From Actinomadura rayongensis (lineage in GTDB: Bacteria; Actinomycetota; Actinomycetes; Streptosporangiales; Streptosporangiaceae), in NCBI RefSeq assembly GCF_009831215.1, contig NZ_WUTW01000008.1, forward strand, positions 124,001 to 188,000: a stretch of 64,000 nucleotides of DNA, in the 5' to 3' direction. Of the stretch, positions 33,370 to 40,892 are shown piece after piece (the first letter of the stretch is position 1; the number at the start of each line of letters is the position of its first letter). The position numbers and the translations under genes were made by a program. Under the pieces are notes generated by a model that saw only the letters and a program-made list of their open reading frames with translations, had not been told where the DNA came from and searched no databases.

Positions 33370-33384
33370 GTAACTGAGGGTTAC
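33370..33384. promoter_or_regulatory. Operator-like site 1 (before parB-like gene)
   Basis: GTAAC-TGAGG-GTTAC, a perfect 5-bp inverted repeat with 5-bp spacer, just upstream of the minus-strand parB-like start at 33360. It belongs to a set of four matching sites in this region. Confidence 0.55.
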
Positions 33385-33450
33385 CAACTTTTCGGGCGAA
33401 ACCGTGGCGCGGGTGCGCGGGCCTAGCCGCCGGGTAGCCGGGGGTCCGGT

Positions 33451-33471
33451 CGGGGGGTCACCCCCCACCCC
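33451..33471. other. GC hairpin in the divergent intergenic region
   Basis: GGGGGGTcACCCCCC-type stem inside the 295 bases between the parB-like gene and the plus-strand gene at 33655. The rest of this gap holds two CTGyAACGGC copies (about 33516-33550) and operator-like sites. Confidence 0.35.
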
Positions 33472-33552
33472 GGCGGGCACGCTGCGTAATCACGGCTGGG
33501 CGGCGGGAAGCGCGGGGGCTGTAACGGCGCTGCGTCGAACTGCAACGGCCCT

Positions 33553-33569
33553 GTAACTAGTGACGTTAC
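33553..33569. promoter_or_regulatory. Cluster of operator half-sites
   Basis: GTAAC, GTGAC and GTTAC occur within 17 bases just upstream of operator-like site 2. They use the same half-site words as the 15-bp sites but with other spacing. Confidence 0.4.
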
Positions 33570-33580
33570 GTGTCCAACTT

Positions 33581-33595
33581 GTCACGATTTGTGAC
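33581..33595. promoter_or_regulatory. Operator-like site 2
   Basis: GTCAC-GATTT-GTGAC, perfect inverted repeat with a 5-bp spacer, 60 bases before the ATG at 33655. TTGTCA overlapping its left arm could be a -35 element. Confidence 0.55.
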
Positions 33596-33654
33596 CTAGT
33601 GTGTGGGTACACGCACCGCCCCGCCGGGGTAGGCCGGACGGAAGGAGTACGGAC

Positions 33655-33921
33655 ATGGACTACGGGTACGAGGGCTTCGCCAAGGCGTCCGTCGCCGACC
33701 TCAGCGTCATGGACATGGCGGCCCTGCGGGCGTACCTGGCCGGGTACCTGCTCGCCACTTACGGCCCCGACGTCATCGTGCAGCGGGACTACCACGTCGC
33801 CTACGCCCGGGACGCCCACGCCAAGCAGGTTCTGGAGGACATGAACCGGCGGGCGCCCTGGACCACCTTCGCCTACCTCCGGCGGGGCTACGCGGACGCC
33901 TACCGGCTCTATCGAGCCTGA
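33655..33921 (+). CDS. Small hypothetical phage protein
   Basis: An 88-residue protein from ATG 33655 with a strong GGAAGGAG seven bases upstream. The sequence DYGYEGFAKASVADLSVMDMAALRAYLAGYLLATYGPDVIVQRDYHVAYARDAHAKQVLEDM is well ordered and helical, with Tyr-rich parts. I do not recognise a family. It has its own operator-like promoter region and terminator, so it is a single-gene unit, possibly expressed early. Confidence 0.7.
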   Translation: MDYGYEGFAKASVADLSVMDMAALRAYLAGYLLATYGPDVIVQRDYHVAYARDAHAKQVLEDMNRRAPWTTFAYLRRGYADAYRLYRA

Positions 33922-33937
33922 CCAACCCGGCCAATAC

Positions 33938-33969
33938 ATGGGGTCGCCCGCAACGGGCGGCCCCATTTT
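33938..33969 (+). terminator. Factor-independent terminator
   Basis: ATGGGG-t-CGCCCG, 3-nt loop, CGGGCG-g-CCCCAT, then TTTT on the plus strand. It follows the small gene ending at 33921. Confidence 0.8.
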
Positions 33970-34032
33970 GCGTCTCCGGGTCCCGCTGTATCGGGAGGCG
34001 GTGCGGCGCGCGGGGCCAAGCGCACCCCAGTC

Positions 34033-34074
34033 CAGCACCCGGGACGCCGCCGGAACCGGTAGTGCGCCGCCGAC
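34033..34074 (-). pseudogene. Remnant of a C5-methyltransferase motif X
   Basis: On the minus strand this 42-bp stretch encodes VGGALPVPAASRVL, against VGNALPVPVASWVL in the intact methyltransferase (34614-34655). About 35 of 42 bases agree. The surrounding frame has no other methyltransferase motif and no start. It looks like the end of a second or older methyltransferase gene left after recombination. Confidence 0.5.
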
Positions 34075-34292
34075 CCCCGGACCCGGGGGCGCATCGCCCC
34101 GGAGCAAAAGCCCTGCTCACTACACATAGTGATGAAACGTAGGGACCTAGGTGCTGTTGCGGGACTGTAACACTAAGTGACTTTCAATCCACTTAGGGTG
34201 CATATGTCCAGGTTGGAGCGCTAGTGTTTAGCTACGCAAGCAACACAAACCCCCGGCCAAACGGCCCCGACCCCTCGGAAAAGGAGATAACA
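34075..34292. other. Regulatory gap upstream of the 82-residue gene
   Basis: No gene seen. It is AT-richer than its surroundings and holds GGACCTAGGTGC (34143-34154), operator-like site 3 (34167-34181), the inverted repeat CTAAGTG/CACTTAG (about 34173-34197), and TAGTGT near 34222 as a possible -10 element. Confidence 0.45.
34167..34181. promoter_or_regulatory. Operator-like site 3
   Basis: GTAAC-ACTAA-GTGAC, the same 5-5-5 layout as the other sites, 112 bases before the plus-strand start at 34293. Confidence 0.5.
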
Positions 34293-34541
34293 ATGTGTGA
34301 CTACTACGACCCCACGGACCCCGAGGTCGCGGCGCGGCTGGGGAAGATCCGGTACCGGTACACCGTCCTGACCGCCGCCGACCCGTTCGACTGCGACGAG
34401 GACGTCTCGACCGAGCTGAAGGAGCTGGAGAAGGAGTACTTCTACGCGACCGGCAAGGACATCACCCTCATGGACGACGAGGAGGCGTACACCTGGGCGA
34501 ACAAGGGTGCGAAGGAGGCGGAGGCCCTGCTGGGCTACTAG
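34293..34541 (+). CDS. Small acidic hypothetical protein
   Basis: An 82-residue acidic protein from ATG 34293 with AAGGAG at good spacing. The sequence (CDYYDPTDPEVAARLGKIRYRYTVLTAADPFDCDEDVSTELKELEKEYFYATGKDITLMDDEEAYTWANKG) has no known motif. High negative charge and small size are common among phage host-takeover or DNA-mimic proteins, but this is speculation. It forms its own unit, with the operator-like site upstream and two hairpins right after. Confidence 0.7.
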   Translation: MCDYYDPTDPEVAARLGKIRYRYTVLTAADPFDCDEDVSTELKELEKEYFYATGKDITLMDDEEAYTWANKGAKEAEALLGY

Positions 34542-34547
34542 CCTCCC

Positions 34548-34602
34548 GGCCCGCGCTGTTCAGCGCGGGCCGCAAGCCCCCGGCCAGCGGCCGGGGGCTT
34601 TT
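34548..34602. terminator. Double terminator between convergent genes
   Basis: Hairpin 1: GGCCCGCGCTG, 2-nt loop, complement (34548-34571). Hairpin 2: AAGCCCCCGGCC, 3-nt loop, complement, then TT (34574-34602). Both start at the plus gene's stop and reach into the last codons of the convergent methyltransferase gene (stop 34560). Confidence 0.8.
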
Positions 34603-35459
34603 GCTATGCCCGCCAGGACCCAGGACGCCACCGGGACCGGTAGGGCGTTGCCGACTTGGCGGTACCGGGCGGTGTCGCTCTGCTCGCGGGTGCGCCCGGC
34701 CCGGTCGGCGTAGCGGGTCCAATTATCTGGGAGTCCCATCAGCCGCTCGCATTCCAGGGGCGTCAGCTTGCGGACGGCGGGGCGACCGTGCAGGACGACG
34801 GGGCGGAGCCATCCGGCTTGAGCGTGTTTGGGGTCTGGGCCACCTCCACCAAGGCCCCATGCAGTGAGGGCGGACACCGTCTCCCGCGTGCGGCGAGCCG
34901 CCGGAGGACGTACCGCGCTCCGGCCGGGGTCAAGAAGAACTTCGGCGGCGGCGGCTCGTCCTGCTCGATCTCCGAGATGTCCGAGTACGAACACTCGGCG
35001 GCGTTGCTGGGCCAAGCCGAAGAACTGCGCGTCGAGCACCCGCCACGCCAGGCCGTACCCGAGTCCGGCCAGCGACCGCAGGACGGCGGCGAAGGCGGCC
35101 CCGCGCTGACTGGTGAGCAGACCCGGCACGTTCTCCAGGACGATCCAGGACGGCCGCATCTGCTCGGCGAGTCGGGAGACCTCCCACCAGAGCGACGAGC
35201 GCGTCCCAGCGAGCCCGCGCCTTCGCCCGGCGAGGCTGAGGTCTTGGCACGGCCATCCGGCGAGCATGACTTCGGCTGGTCCGAGGTCATCGGCGGTCAC
35301 CTCCCTGACGTCGTGGTGGAGTCGTTGGCCGGGCCAGTGGTGGGCGAGGACGCCCCGGCAGGCGGCGTCGATCTCGACGGCGACGCCGACGTCGAGTCCC
35401 GCGCGGCGGGCGGCGAGGTCGAACGCGCCGATCCCGGAGAACAGCGAGACGGCCCGCAC
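34560..35459 (-). CDS. DNA (cytosine-5)-methyltransferase
   Basis: A 299-residue C5-methylase. Motif I LFSGIGAFDLAARRAG (6-21), motif IV GWPCQDLS with catalytic Cys71, motif VI ENVPG (109-113), motif VIII QQRRRVFVLG (151-160), a short recognition region (about 165-225), motif IX KLTPLECERLMGLP and motif X VGNALPVPVASWVL are all in order, so it should be active. The target site cannot be read. GTG 35459 is three bases from the radical SAM gene's end. As no restriction enzyme is adjacent, it may make 5mC as substrate for the TET-like enzyme. Confidence 0.92.
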   Translation of the reverse strand: MRAVSLFSGIGAFDLAARRAGLDVGVAVEIDAACRGVLAHHWPGQRLHHDVREVTADDLGPAEVMLAGWPCQDLSLAGRRRGLAGTRSSLWWEVSRLAEQMRPSWIVLENVPGLLTSQRGAAFAAVLRSLAGLGYGLAWRVLDAQFFGLAQQRRRVFVLGHLGDRAGRAAAAEVLLDPGRSAVRPPAARRTRETVSALTAWGLGGGGPDPKHAQAGWLRPVVLHGRPAVRKLTPLECERLMGLPDNWTRYADRAGRTREQSDTARYRQVGNALPVPVASWVLAGIAKAPGRWPGACGPR

Positions 35460-35462
35460 GGG

Positions 35463-36440
35463 TCACCGTTCCCACGGGCGCAGGACGGACAGGGTGTACG
35501 GCTGGCCCGCGACCACCCCGGCGAGGAGGGCGTCATCGCCGGGGCGGGGCGGGGGCATGGCGGCCTTGCCCATCCGGTCGGGCAGCAGGCCGTTCCTCGG
35601 CGTGCGGTGCGTGCATCCCGCGCACGGCGCGAAGTCGCGCCCATGCGCCATGAGCCGCCGCCGTGCGGCGTACAAGGCCGGGTGGTGCCATAGCTCGCCG
35701 AGCGGCGCCGCGCGGACGTTGCCGAGCTTGAAGGCGCCGCGCCAGTCGTTGCAGCACAGCGCGACCGACCCGTCCCACCGCACGGTGATCTCGCGGAACG
35801 GCAGTGCGCATCGCTCAGCGGACCGTGAGGCGTCCGGCGGTCCGGCCGCGCCCGCGTGGTTGGACAGGTGCGCGTGGTTGCCCTCGGTCTCGCTGGCGAT
35901 GTCGGCGATGAGGATCAGCCGCCGCTCGCCCCGGCGGGGGCGGCGGTGCGGGTTGGCGCCGGGTCCGCCCTCCGGGTAGCGGTGGACGGCGACGCCGGGC
36001 AGGCCGGTGCCGAGCACGGCGGCGCGGCAGCGGTGCGGCTTGTAGTCGTCCACGGCGATCGTGTCGGCCCCGGCGCGGAACAGCGCGGCGAGTTTGGCGT
36101 CCCAGTCGTCCAGCAGCGGGACGCCGTTGGTGGTGATCATGATCGGGGACTTGGCGGGCAGGCCCCGGCGCAGCGCGGCGACCAGGCCCGGCAGGTCGGG
36201 GTGGCGGGTGGGCTCCCCGTGAACAGCCAGTTCGATCCGCGGGGACCAGCCGGCGCGGGTGACTTGGCGGCCGATGGACGCGGCGGTGTCCAGCTCCATG
36301 AACCGGTACGGCCCGGACAGGTGGTCGCGGTCGCCCGTGCTCGCGCGGATGCCCCGGATGCCGCAGAACGCGCACCGCAGGTTGCAGCCCTCGACGGGTT
36401 CGACCTGGACGGAGTTGGGGGGCGGCTGGCGGTAGTCCAC
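35463..36440 (-). CDS. Radical SAM protein with C-terminal Cys cluster
   Basis: A 325-residue protein from GTG 36440 (GAAAGG six bases upstream; ATG 36527 is an alternative). EGCNLRCAFC carries the [4Fe-4S] cysteines 19, 23 and 26. The C-terminal part has RCALPFREITVRWDGSVALCCNDW and CAGCTHRTP, a SPASM-like second cluster. LAVHGEPTRHPDLPGLV is the usual GEP-type motif. SPASM-type enzymes modify peptides or small molecules; here the place next to the C5-methyltransferase suggests it acts on the modified base, its sugar or a precursor. That role is inferred. Confidence 0.8.
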   Translation of the reverse strand: MDYRQPPPNSVQVEPVEGCNLRCAFCGIRGIRASTGDRDHLSGPYRFMELDTAASIGRQVTRAGWSPRIELAVHGEPTRHPDLPGLVAALRRGLPAKSPIMITTNGVPLLDDWDAKLAALFRAGADTIAVDDYKPHRCRAAVLGTGLPGVAVHRYPEGGPGANPHRRPRRGERRLILIADIASETEGNHAHLSNHAGAAGPPDASRSAERCALPFREITVRWDGSVALCCNDWRGAFKLGNVRAAPLGELWHHPALYAARRRLMAHGRDFAPCAGCTHRTPRNGLLPDRMGKAAMPPPRPGDDALLAGVVAGQPYTLSVLRPWER

Positions 36441-36547
36441 GGCGCACCTTTCGATAACGGGTCGGTAACGGACATCGGTCCTCGTGGCGGGGAGTTCGGA
36501 GGTTCGCAGCGCGTCCAAATGGGACATCTCACGGATTGCGACGACTT

Positions 36548-36562
36548 GTCACGTTTAGTGAC
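36548..36562. promoter_or_regulatory. Operator-like site 4
   Basis: GTCAC-GTTTA-GTGAC in the gap between the divergent radical SAM gene and the plus-strand gene at 36628. Its flanks (ACTT before, AGTGTGG after) resemble those of site 2. Confidence 0.55.
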
Positions 36563-36627
36563 GGGATGCCAAAGTGTGGCCACGCCAAGCGGCACGGGCC
36601 GCACCGCACAACCCGAGGGAGCACGAC

Positions 36628-37389
36628 ATGACCGCCACCACCGAGGCCACCGCCCACACCATCACCGGCATCTCGGCCAAGCAGTTCGAGGCGCTGGACC
36701 TGGTCTTCAACGGCGACACCGCCCGCCTGATGACCGCCAGCGGCACCGGGGCCAAGGCCGAGGCCAGCTTCGCCGACGTCCACGCGGCCACGGCGCTCAT
36801 CACCGCCCACCGGGACGGGCTGGACAAGAAGACCGGGTTCCCCGGCCAGCAGCTCAACGCGGTGCTGGAGAAGATCCACAAGACGTTCGTTCCGGCGCAG
36901 GACGACGCCCCGGCCGATGCGCCCTACGGCGTGGAGACCGACGCGGACCGCGCCAAGGTCGCGCAGGCCAAGGCCGCCGTCGCCCAGAAGCAGAAGGAGG
37001 CCGCCGACCTCAAGGCCGCCGAGGAGGCGGAGAAGAAGGCCGCCGCGCTCGCCAAGGAGAAGGAGGCCAAGCGCAAGGCCGAGGCCGAGGCGACCGAGTG
37101 GATCACCGTGGACCGCAAGCGCCGGTACGCCAACGTCATCACCCAGGTGTGGAACCTCGCGCACGCCGAGTGCCCCGAGGCCCCCAAGGTCTTTGAAGAC
37201 CTCGGCGCCAACGGTCCGGTCTTCGAGTGGGCGGCGGTCTGCCTGGAGCACGACGAGAAGGGCTTCTACCGGCGCAAGGACATCGCCGAGGCCAACGCCG
37301 CTGACCCGTGGATCTTCTGCGGCGGGTGCGCGCACACCCTCGGCGGCCTGCTGGACGTCGCCCGCACCACGGCGGCGAAGCAGAAGTAG
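36628..37389 (+). CDS. Coiled-coil hypothetical protein
   Basis: A 253-residue protein from ATG 36628 (GAGGGAG upstream). N-terminal part ITGISAKQFEALDLVFNGDTARLMTASGTG, then a long charged coiled coil (about 105-155, AKAAVAQKQKEAADLKAAEEAEKKAAALAKEKEAKRKAEAE), then a C-terminal domain with WITVDRKRRYANVITQVWNLAHAECPEAPK and CGGCAHTL. No enzyme motif is seen. A strong terminator follows. With its operator-like site it forms a separate unit. Function unknown. Confidence 0.65.
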   Translation: MTATTEATAHTITGISAKQFEALDLVFNGDTARLMTASGTGAKAEASFADVHAATALITAHRDGLDKKTGFPGQQLNAVLEKIHKTFVPAQDDAPADAPYGVETDADRAKVAQAKAAVAQKQKEAADLKAAEEAEKKAAALAKEKEAKRKAEAEATEWITVDRKRRYANVITQVWNLAHAECPEAPKVFEDLGANGPVFEWAAVCLEHDEKGFYRRKDIAEANAADPWIFCGGCAHTLGGLLDVARTTAAKQK

Positions 37390-37403
37390 CCGCCACATGA
37401 GCC

Positions 37404-37431
37404 GGGGCGGCCCCCAGACGGGGGCCGCCCC
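37404..37431 (+). terminator. Hairpin terminator
   Basis: GGGGCGGCCCCC (37404-37415) and its perfect complement (37420-37431), 4-nt loop, following the gene that ends at 37389. Confidence 0.75.
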
Positions 37432-37507
37432 TCACTCGCCCAGGGGACCGGGATAGCGGCCCGGCCCCGGGCATTCACCCATCCATCGCAGGAAGGCAAC
37501 ACCCATC

Positions 37508-37954
37508 ATGACATTCCGCACGCCCGACGAGCCCACCGAACACGGTGGGAACGAGCACGACGACATCATCGTCGTGTTCTTCGGTTCGGTCTTGCACGCC
37601 TACACGCGCCGGGACATGCTCGCCGACGGCAGCCTGGTCGCCGTCCCCGAACCGCTGGCCCGCATGGGCGGCTTCTTCGCCCCGGTGGCGATCACCCGCG
37701 CGGCGTGGAGCGCGGTCGCCGACCCCCACGCGGCCCCCGCGCCCGACGATCCGGGCCGTCCGCTCACGGGCTACGAGCGCGCCTACGTGGTGCGCCTGCT
37801 CCGTGTCGCGAACTTCGCCGTCCACCGGGATGAGACCGGGTCCAACGAGGTGCAGTTCCGGTTCTCGCGGGCGGATGAACCGCTGTACCTGCACGTCGGC
37901 CCGGGCGACGACGGCGACATCGTCTTCACGATCATGACGGGCGCGGACCGGTGA
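37508..37954 (+). CDS. DUF6573-like protein
   Basis: A 148-residue protein from ATG 37508. DIIVVFFGSVLHAYTRRDMLADGSLVAVPEPLARMGGFFAPVAITRAAWSAV matches the DUF6573 pattern found in phages and mobile elements (tyr-threonine start of domain, then 'ADG.LV.V....AREAGF..PVA.T.A'). Function unknown. It begins a three-gene operon in which each gene overlaps the next (4 and 8 bases). Confidence 0.7.
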   Translation: MTFRTPDEPTEHGGNEHDDIIVVFFGSVLHAYTRRDMLADGSLVAVPEPLARMGGFFAPVAITRAAWSAVADPHAAPAPDDPGRPLTGYERAYVVRLLRVANFAVHRDETGSNEVQFRFSRADEPLYLHVGPGDDGDIVFTIMTGADR

Positions 37955-38694
37955 GCCCGCTCTACCCCGGTGACCGGGTCCGCCTGACGTTCCCGTGGGG
38001 CCGCCTCGCGCGGGGGGCCGAAGCGACCTTCGTCGGCGACGCTCGGGGCGAGGTGGTCACGGTCGTCATCCGCCTGGACGTCGGCGGATCCGAGATGCGC
38101 GTCCCGCTCGGCTGCCTGACGCCGGTCAGCCCGCGCCCCACGCCCGAACCCACTGGAGACCTGGAGGTCCATCACCTTCCCGGCGGTGTCCGCGTGGCCG
38201 AGGGCATCGACCGCACCAACGCCCCGCGCTGGACGTGGGAGCCGCCGTCCGGCCCGGAGCGGGTGCGGCTGATCTGGCGGCGCGGCACGCTTATGGAGTA
38301 CCGCGTCCCGCGCGACGGGCGGGAGCTGCCGACGGGCCGCGCCGTGCCGACCGGCCCGACCCGGCGGGAGGCGCGTAGGACGGCGCTCGCGGTGTTGCAG
38401 CGGCGCGCGTCCGACATTGCCGAGCCGTTCTACGCGGCCGATGACGGCTACGAGTGGATTCGGCTCCTGCCGACCATGCCCCGCACCTGGCGGCCGATGG
38501 TCACATGGGAGGCCGCGCCGCTCGGGCACTGGCCGCGCGTGGTCGTCGCGACCTGCACCGCGCCCCCTGGCGCACCCCTGTACGGGGCCGCCGCCCTGTG
38601 GAACGCCGGAGTCACCGAGGTCACCAATCACCTCACGCTCACCGAGTTCCGGACGCGTCTCCTCCAGATCAAGGAGGCGTTCCCCGATGAGTGA
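37951..38694 (+). CDS. Hypothetical protein
   Basis: A 247-residue protein, GTG start overlapping the previous stop by four bases. The first 60 residues form an SH3/KOW-like beta barrel (YPGDRVRLTFPWGRLARGAEATFVGDARGEVVTVVIRLDVGGSEMRVPLGCLTPV). The later part is mixed (WIRLLPTMPRTWRPMVTWEAAPLGHWPRVVVATC). No known catalytic motif. An N-terminal barrel of this kind may bind nucleic acid or protein; this is inference. Confidence 0.6.
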   Translation: MSPLYPGDRVRLTFPWGRLARGAEATFVGDARGEVVTVVIRLDVGGSEMRVPLGCLTPVSPRPTPEPTGDLEVHHLPGGVRVAEGIDRTNAPRWTWEPPSGPERVRLIWRRGTLMEYRVPRDGRELPTGRAVPTGPTRREARRTALAVLQRRASDIAEPFYAADDGYEWIRLLPTMPRTWRPMVTWEAAPLGHWPRVVVATCTAPPGAPLYGAAALWNAGVTEVTNHLTLTEFRTRLLQIKEAFPDE

Positions 38695-39538
38695 CGACCC
38701 CACCCGCCGGTGCTGGTGCGTGATCAACCACCCGCAAACCCCGGCCGAGCGCGCCGAAGTCGCGGCGTCGCTGAACCTGGCACGCGAGATCGGCGACCTG
38801 AACGCGATCCGGCTCCACCTGCTCATGCTCACCGGCCCGTGCCCCGCATGGGCGAACCCGGACACGAAGGAGAAGACGGCCAAGGTGGACGAGATCATGC
38901 GGGCGCTCGCCAACGGCACCAGCCCCGCCGAGGCCATCGACCAGGAGACGCTGCGCCTGTTCGTCGCCCGGCAGATCGTGTGCCCGTTCCGCCGCACCGT
39001 GCTGGACGTCAAGCGCGCGGTCCTGCTCGACTGCGGCCCGGAGGTCGGCGCGCAGGTCATCAGCGCCGACTACTGGGATGAGGCCGCGTCGGACTTCCTT
39101 TCGGTCGTCGCCGACCTCGGGGTCGTACCGCGCGTGCTGGACGGCCGCCTCATGCGGTGGGCCGACCGCGCGGTGGACTATGACGACCTCGGCGTCTACC
39201 GGGACGTGCTGAACCGGTTCGCCGCCGGGGACGAGGCGTTCGCCCGCTGGTGCGCCGACCGCTGGCCGTTCGGCGGGTTCGACCCGGCCCATGCCCGCGT
39301 GGTGTACGACCAGCTTCACCGGTTCGCCGAAGGCGACGCGGTGGAACTGGGGTGGCCGTGGGAGGGCCTGCCCCGGGGAACACGGGGCCGCACGGTCGGG
39401 CGGCCCGTCGAGCTGTTCTCCCCGTCCCGGCCAGTGCAGTTCATCGAGCTGCCCGACCGCCGCCGGGTCGTGGTGCCGCTCGGGCTCCTGCTGCCCGCGA
39501 CCGACGCCACCGGCAAGGGGGACGAAACCGATGGCTGA
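38687..39538 (+). CDS. Hypothetical protein
   Basis: A 283-residue protein from ATG 38687 with AAGGAGG ten bases upstream, overlapping the previous gene by eight bases. A helical body (NLAREIGDLNAIRLHLLMLTGPCPAWANPDTKEKTAKVDEIMRAL) is followed near the C-terminus by a small barrel (GRPVELFSPSRPVQFIELPDRRRVVVPLGLLLP) similar to the N-terminal one of the previous gene. Not recognised. A 15-codon ATG frame overlaps its end but has no support. Confidence 0.6.
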   Translation: MSDDPTRRCWCVINHPQTPAERAEVAASLNLAREIGDLNAIRLHLLMLTGPCPAWANPDTKEKTAKVDEIMRALANGTSPAEAIDQETLRLFVARQIVCPFRRTVLDVKRAVLLDCGPEVGAQVISADYWDEAASDFLSVVADLGVVPRVLDGRLMRWADRAVDYDDLGVYRDVLNRFAAGDEAFARWCADRWPFGGFDPAHARVVYDQLHRFAEGDAVELGWPWEGLPRGTRGRTVGRPVELFSPSRPVQFIELPDRRRVVVPLGLLLPATDATGKGDETDG

Positions 39539-39601
39539 GCAGCGCGCCGCCGAGCCTGTCCCGCTGGCCTACTCCTAGCCGCACCCGGCCCCCGCCGGTC
39601 A

Positions 39602-39625
39602 GGCCCCGCCGCACGCGGCGGGGCC
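39602..39625. terminator. GC hairpin
   Basis: GGCCCCGCCG (39602-39611), 4-nt loop, CGGCGGGGCC (39616-39625), followed by GTTCGG. It follows the plus-strand operon ending at 39538. Confidence 0.6.
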
Positions 39626-39712
39626 GTTCGGCCGTCCGGTTCACCGCGCGCAGTCGCGACCGCGCGGAAGCAACAGCGGCACGAGATCGCCAGGGACGAC
39701 GCTACGGAGCCA

Positions 39713-39744
39713 GCACCGGCCCCACGGGTAACCGTGGGGCCGGT
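39713..39744 (+). terminator. Perfect 13-bp hairpin terminator
   Basis: ACCGGCCCCACGG (39713-39725), loop GTAA, complement (39730-39742), then TT and GCGTTT. It lies between the plus-strand operon and the convergent HNH gene (stop 39770). Confidence 0.75.
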
Positions 39745-39769
39745 TTGCGTTTGCCGCCCCTGCTGGCGC

Positions 39770-40147
39770 TCAGCGTCCCGGGCGGCGAGGCCCGTTGTGG
39801 CGGGCCTCCGCCCACCACCCGCCCGGCTGGTCGCGGGCGGTGCGCGCCGAGTGGCACGGCTTGCACAGCGACCGCAGGTTGCCCGCGTCCAAGCCGCGCG
39901 GGCCGCGCGGGCCCAGTCCGTCGATGTGGTCCACCTCGGCGGCCAGCGTCGGCGGCCCGCACCACGCGCACCACGGGTTCGCCTCCAGGTACCGGTTCCG
40001 CACCGCGAACCAGCGGGCGTCGTAGCCGCGCTCGGCCGAGCTGCCGCGCCACCGCTCGGCGCGTCGCTGGCATGAGGCGCACCGGCCGGCAACGACCCGA
40101 CTTCCGCACCCGGGCATTGAGCAGTACCGGCGCGGCCGGTAGGGCAT
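39770..40147 (-). CDS. HNH endonuclease
   Basis: A 125-residue protein from ATG 40147. Zinc cysteines appear in CSMPGCG...CASC and CAWCG...CKPC, and the HNH core is AAEVDHIDGLGPRGPRGLDAGNLRSLCKPCH, with the metal/catalytic His in VDHI and the conserved Asn in GNL. Phage HNH proteins often assist terminase in packaging-site cleavage; this one is at the end of the lysis operon, far from the terminase genes, which is common in actinophages. Confidence 0.88.
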   Translation of the reverse strand: MPYRPRRYCSMPGCGSRVVAGRCASCQRRAERWRGSSAERGYDARWFAVRNRYLEANPWCAWCGPPTLAAEVDHIDGLGPRGPRGLDAGNLRSLCKPCHSARTARDQPGGWWAEARHNGPRRPGR

Positions 40148-40157
40148 CGTCGCGCGC

Positions 40158-40892
40158 CTAGGTGATCGGGGCCGTCCAGGCGGCGGCCCATGTCTGCGGC
40201 CCCACGACGCCGTCCACGCGCAAGTGCTTCTCGGCCTGGAACGCCTCGCACACCCCGCGCGACTCGGCCCCGTAGACGCCATCGGCGGCCAGCCGCCAGC
40301 CCCGCTTGCGCATCTGCGTCTGCCAGGACTTCACCGCCGCGCCGCGCGTGCCGGTCTTGAGGTAGATCCCGGGCCACTTGGGAGCCTTCCCGGTCCCCGG
40401 CTTGGGCTTGCCCGGTGCCGAACCGCCGCCCTCGCCGGGGTAGGCGGGATAGCCGTAGCCGACGATCCCGGCCGCGCGCCGACGCCGCATCACCGCGTTC
40501 GCCGTGTTGCCCTCGATCGTCGTGACGCTGCCGTCGCTGTGGACCGCCTCCACGATGCCCACGTGGTCGATCGCGCTGACCTTCCGGGAGCCGCCCCAGT
40601 CGTAGAACACGATCGCGCCGACCTTCGGCTTGGTGCCCCACCGGCCCGCCTTCACGAACCACGAGGCGTGAAACGGCGTGTAGGCGAACCCCTTCCCGCC
40701 CGTCACCGCCGCCGTGTTGCCGCTCTGGGCCGCACACCACGTGATGAACATGTCGCACCAGCTCGCGCGGACGAACCCGGAACCGGCGTGCAGCGTCTCG
40801 GCGTACCAGTCGCCGAACTTGGTGTAGCCGTCGCCCTTCTCGCGATAGCCGAGCTGGGACCGCGCGGCCGTCAGCATCCCCGCCTTACTCAT
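40158..40892 (-). CDS. Endolysin (CHAP domain plus peptidoglycan-binding domain)
   Basis: A 244-residue lytic enzyme from ATG 40892. A CHAP amidase/endopeptidase domain at 1-150 has the catalytic Cys46 in VRASWCDMFITW and His110 in VSAIDHVGIVE. After a Gly/Pro linker (GEGGGSAPGKPKPGTG) comes a PG_binding_1 domain at about 175-240 (YLKTGTRGAAVKSWQTQMRKRGWRLAADGVYGAESRGVCEAFQ). No signal peptide, so it depends on the holin-like proteins upstream in the same operon. Confidence 0.92.
   Translation of the reverse strand: MSKAGMLTAARSQLGYREKGDGYTKFGDWYAETLHAGSGFVRASWCDMFITWCAAQSGNTAAVTGGKGFAYTPFHASWFVKAGRWGTKPKVGAIVFYDWGGSRKVSAIDHVGIVEAVHSDGSVTTIEGNTANAVMRRRRAAGIVGYGYPAYPGEGGGSAPGKPKPGTGKAPKWPGIYLKTGTRGAAVKSWQTQMRKRGWRLAADGVYGAESRGVCEAFQAEKHLRVDGVVGPQTWAAAWTAPIT

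Noticed and set aside
33490..34107. Minus-strand 205-codon frame as a gene
   Set aside because: It overlaps the plus-strand 88-residue gene and the regulatory sites. Only the methyltransferase-like end is meaningful, and that is reported as a remnant.
39531..39578. 15-codon frame after the 38687-39538 gene
   Set aside because: It overlaps the previous stop and has an ATG, but is too short and has no further support.
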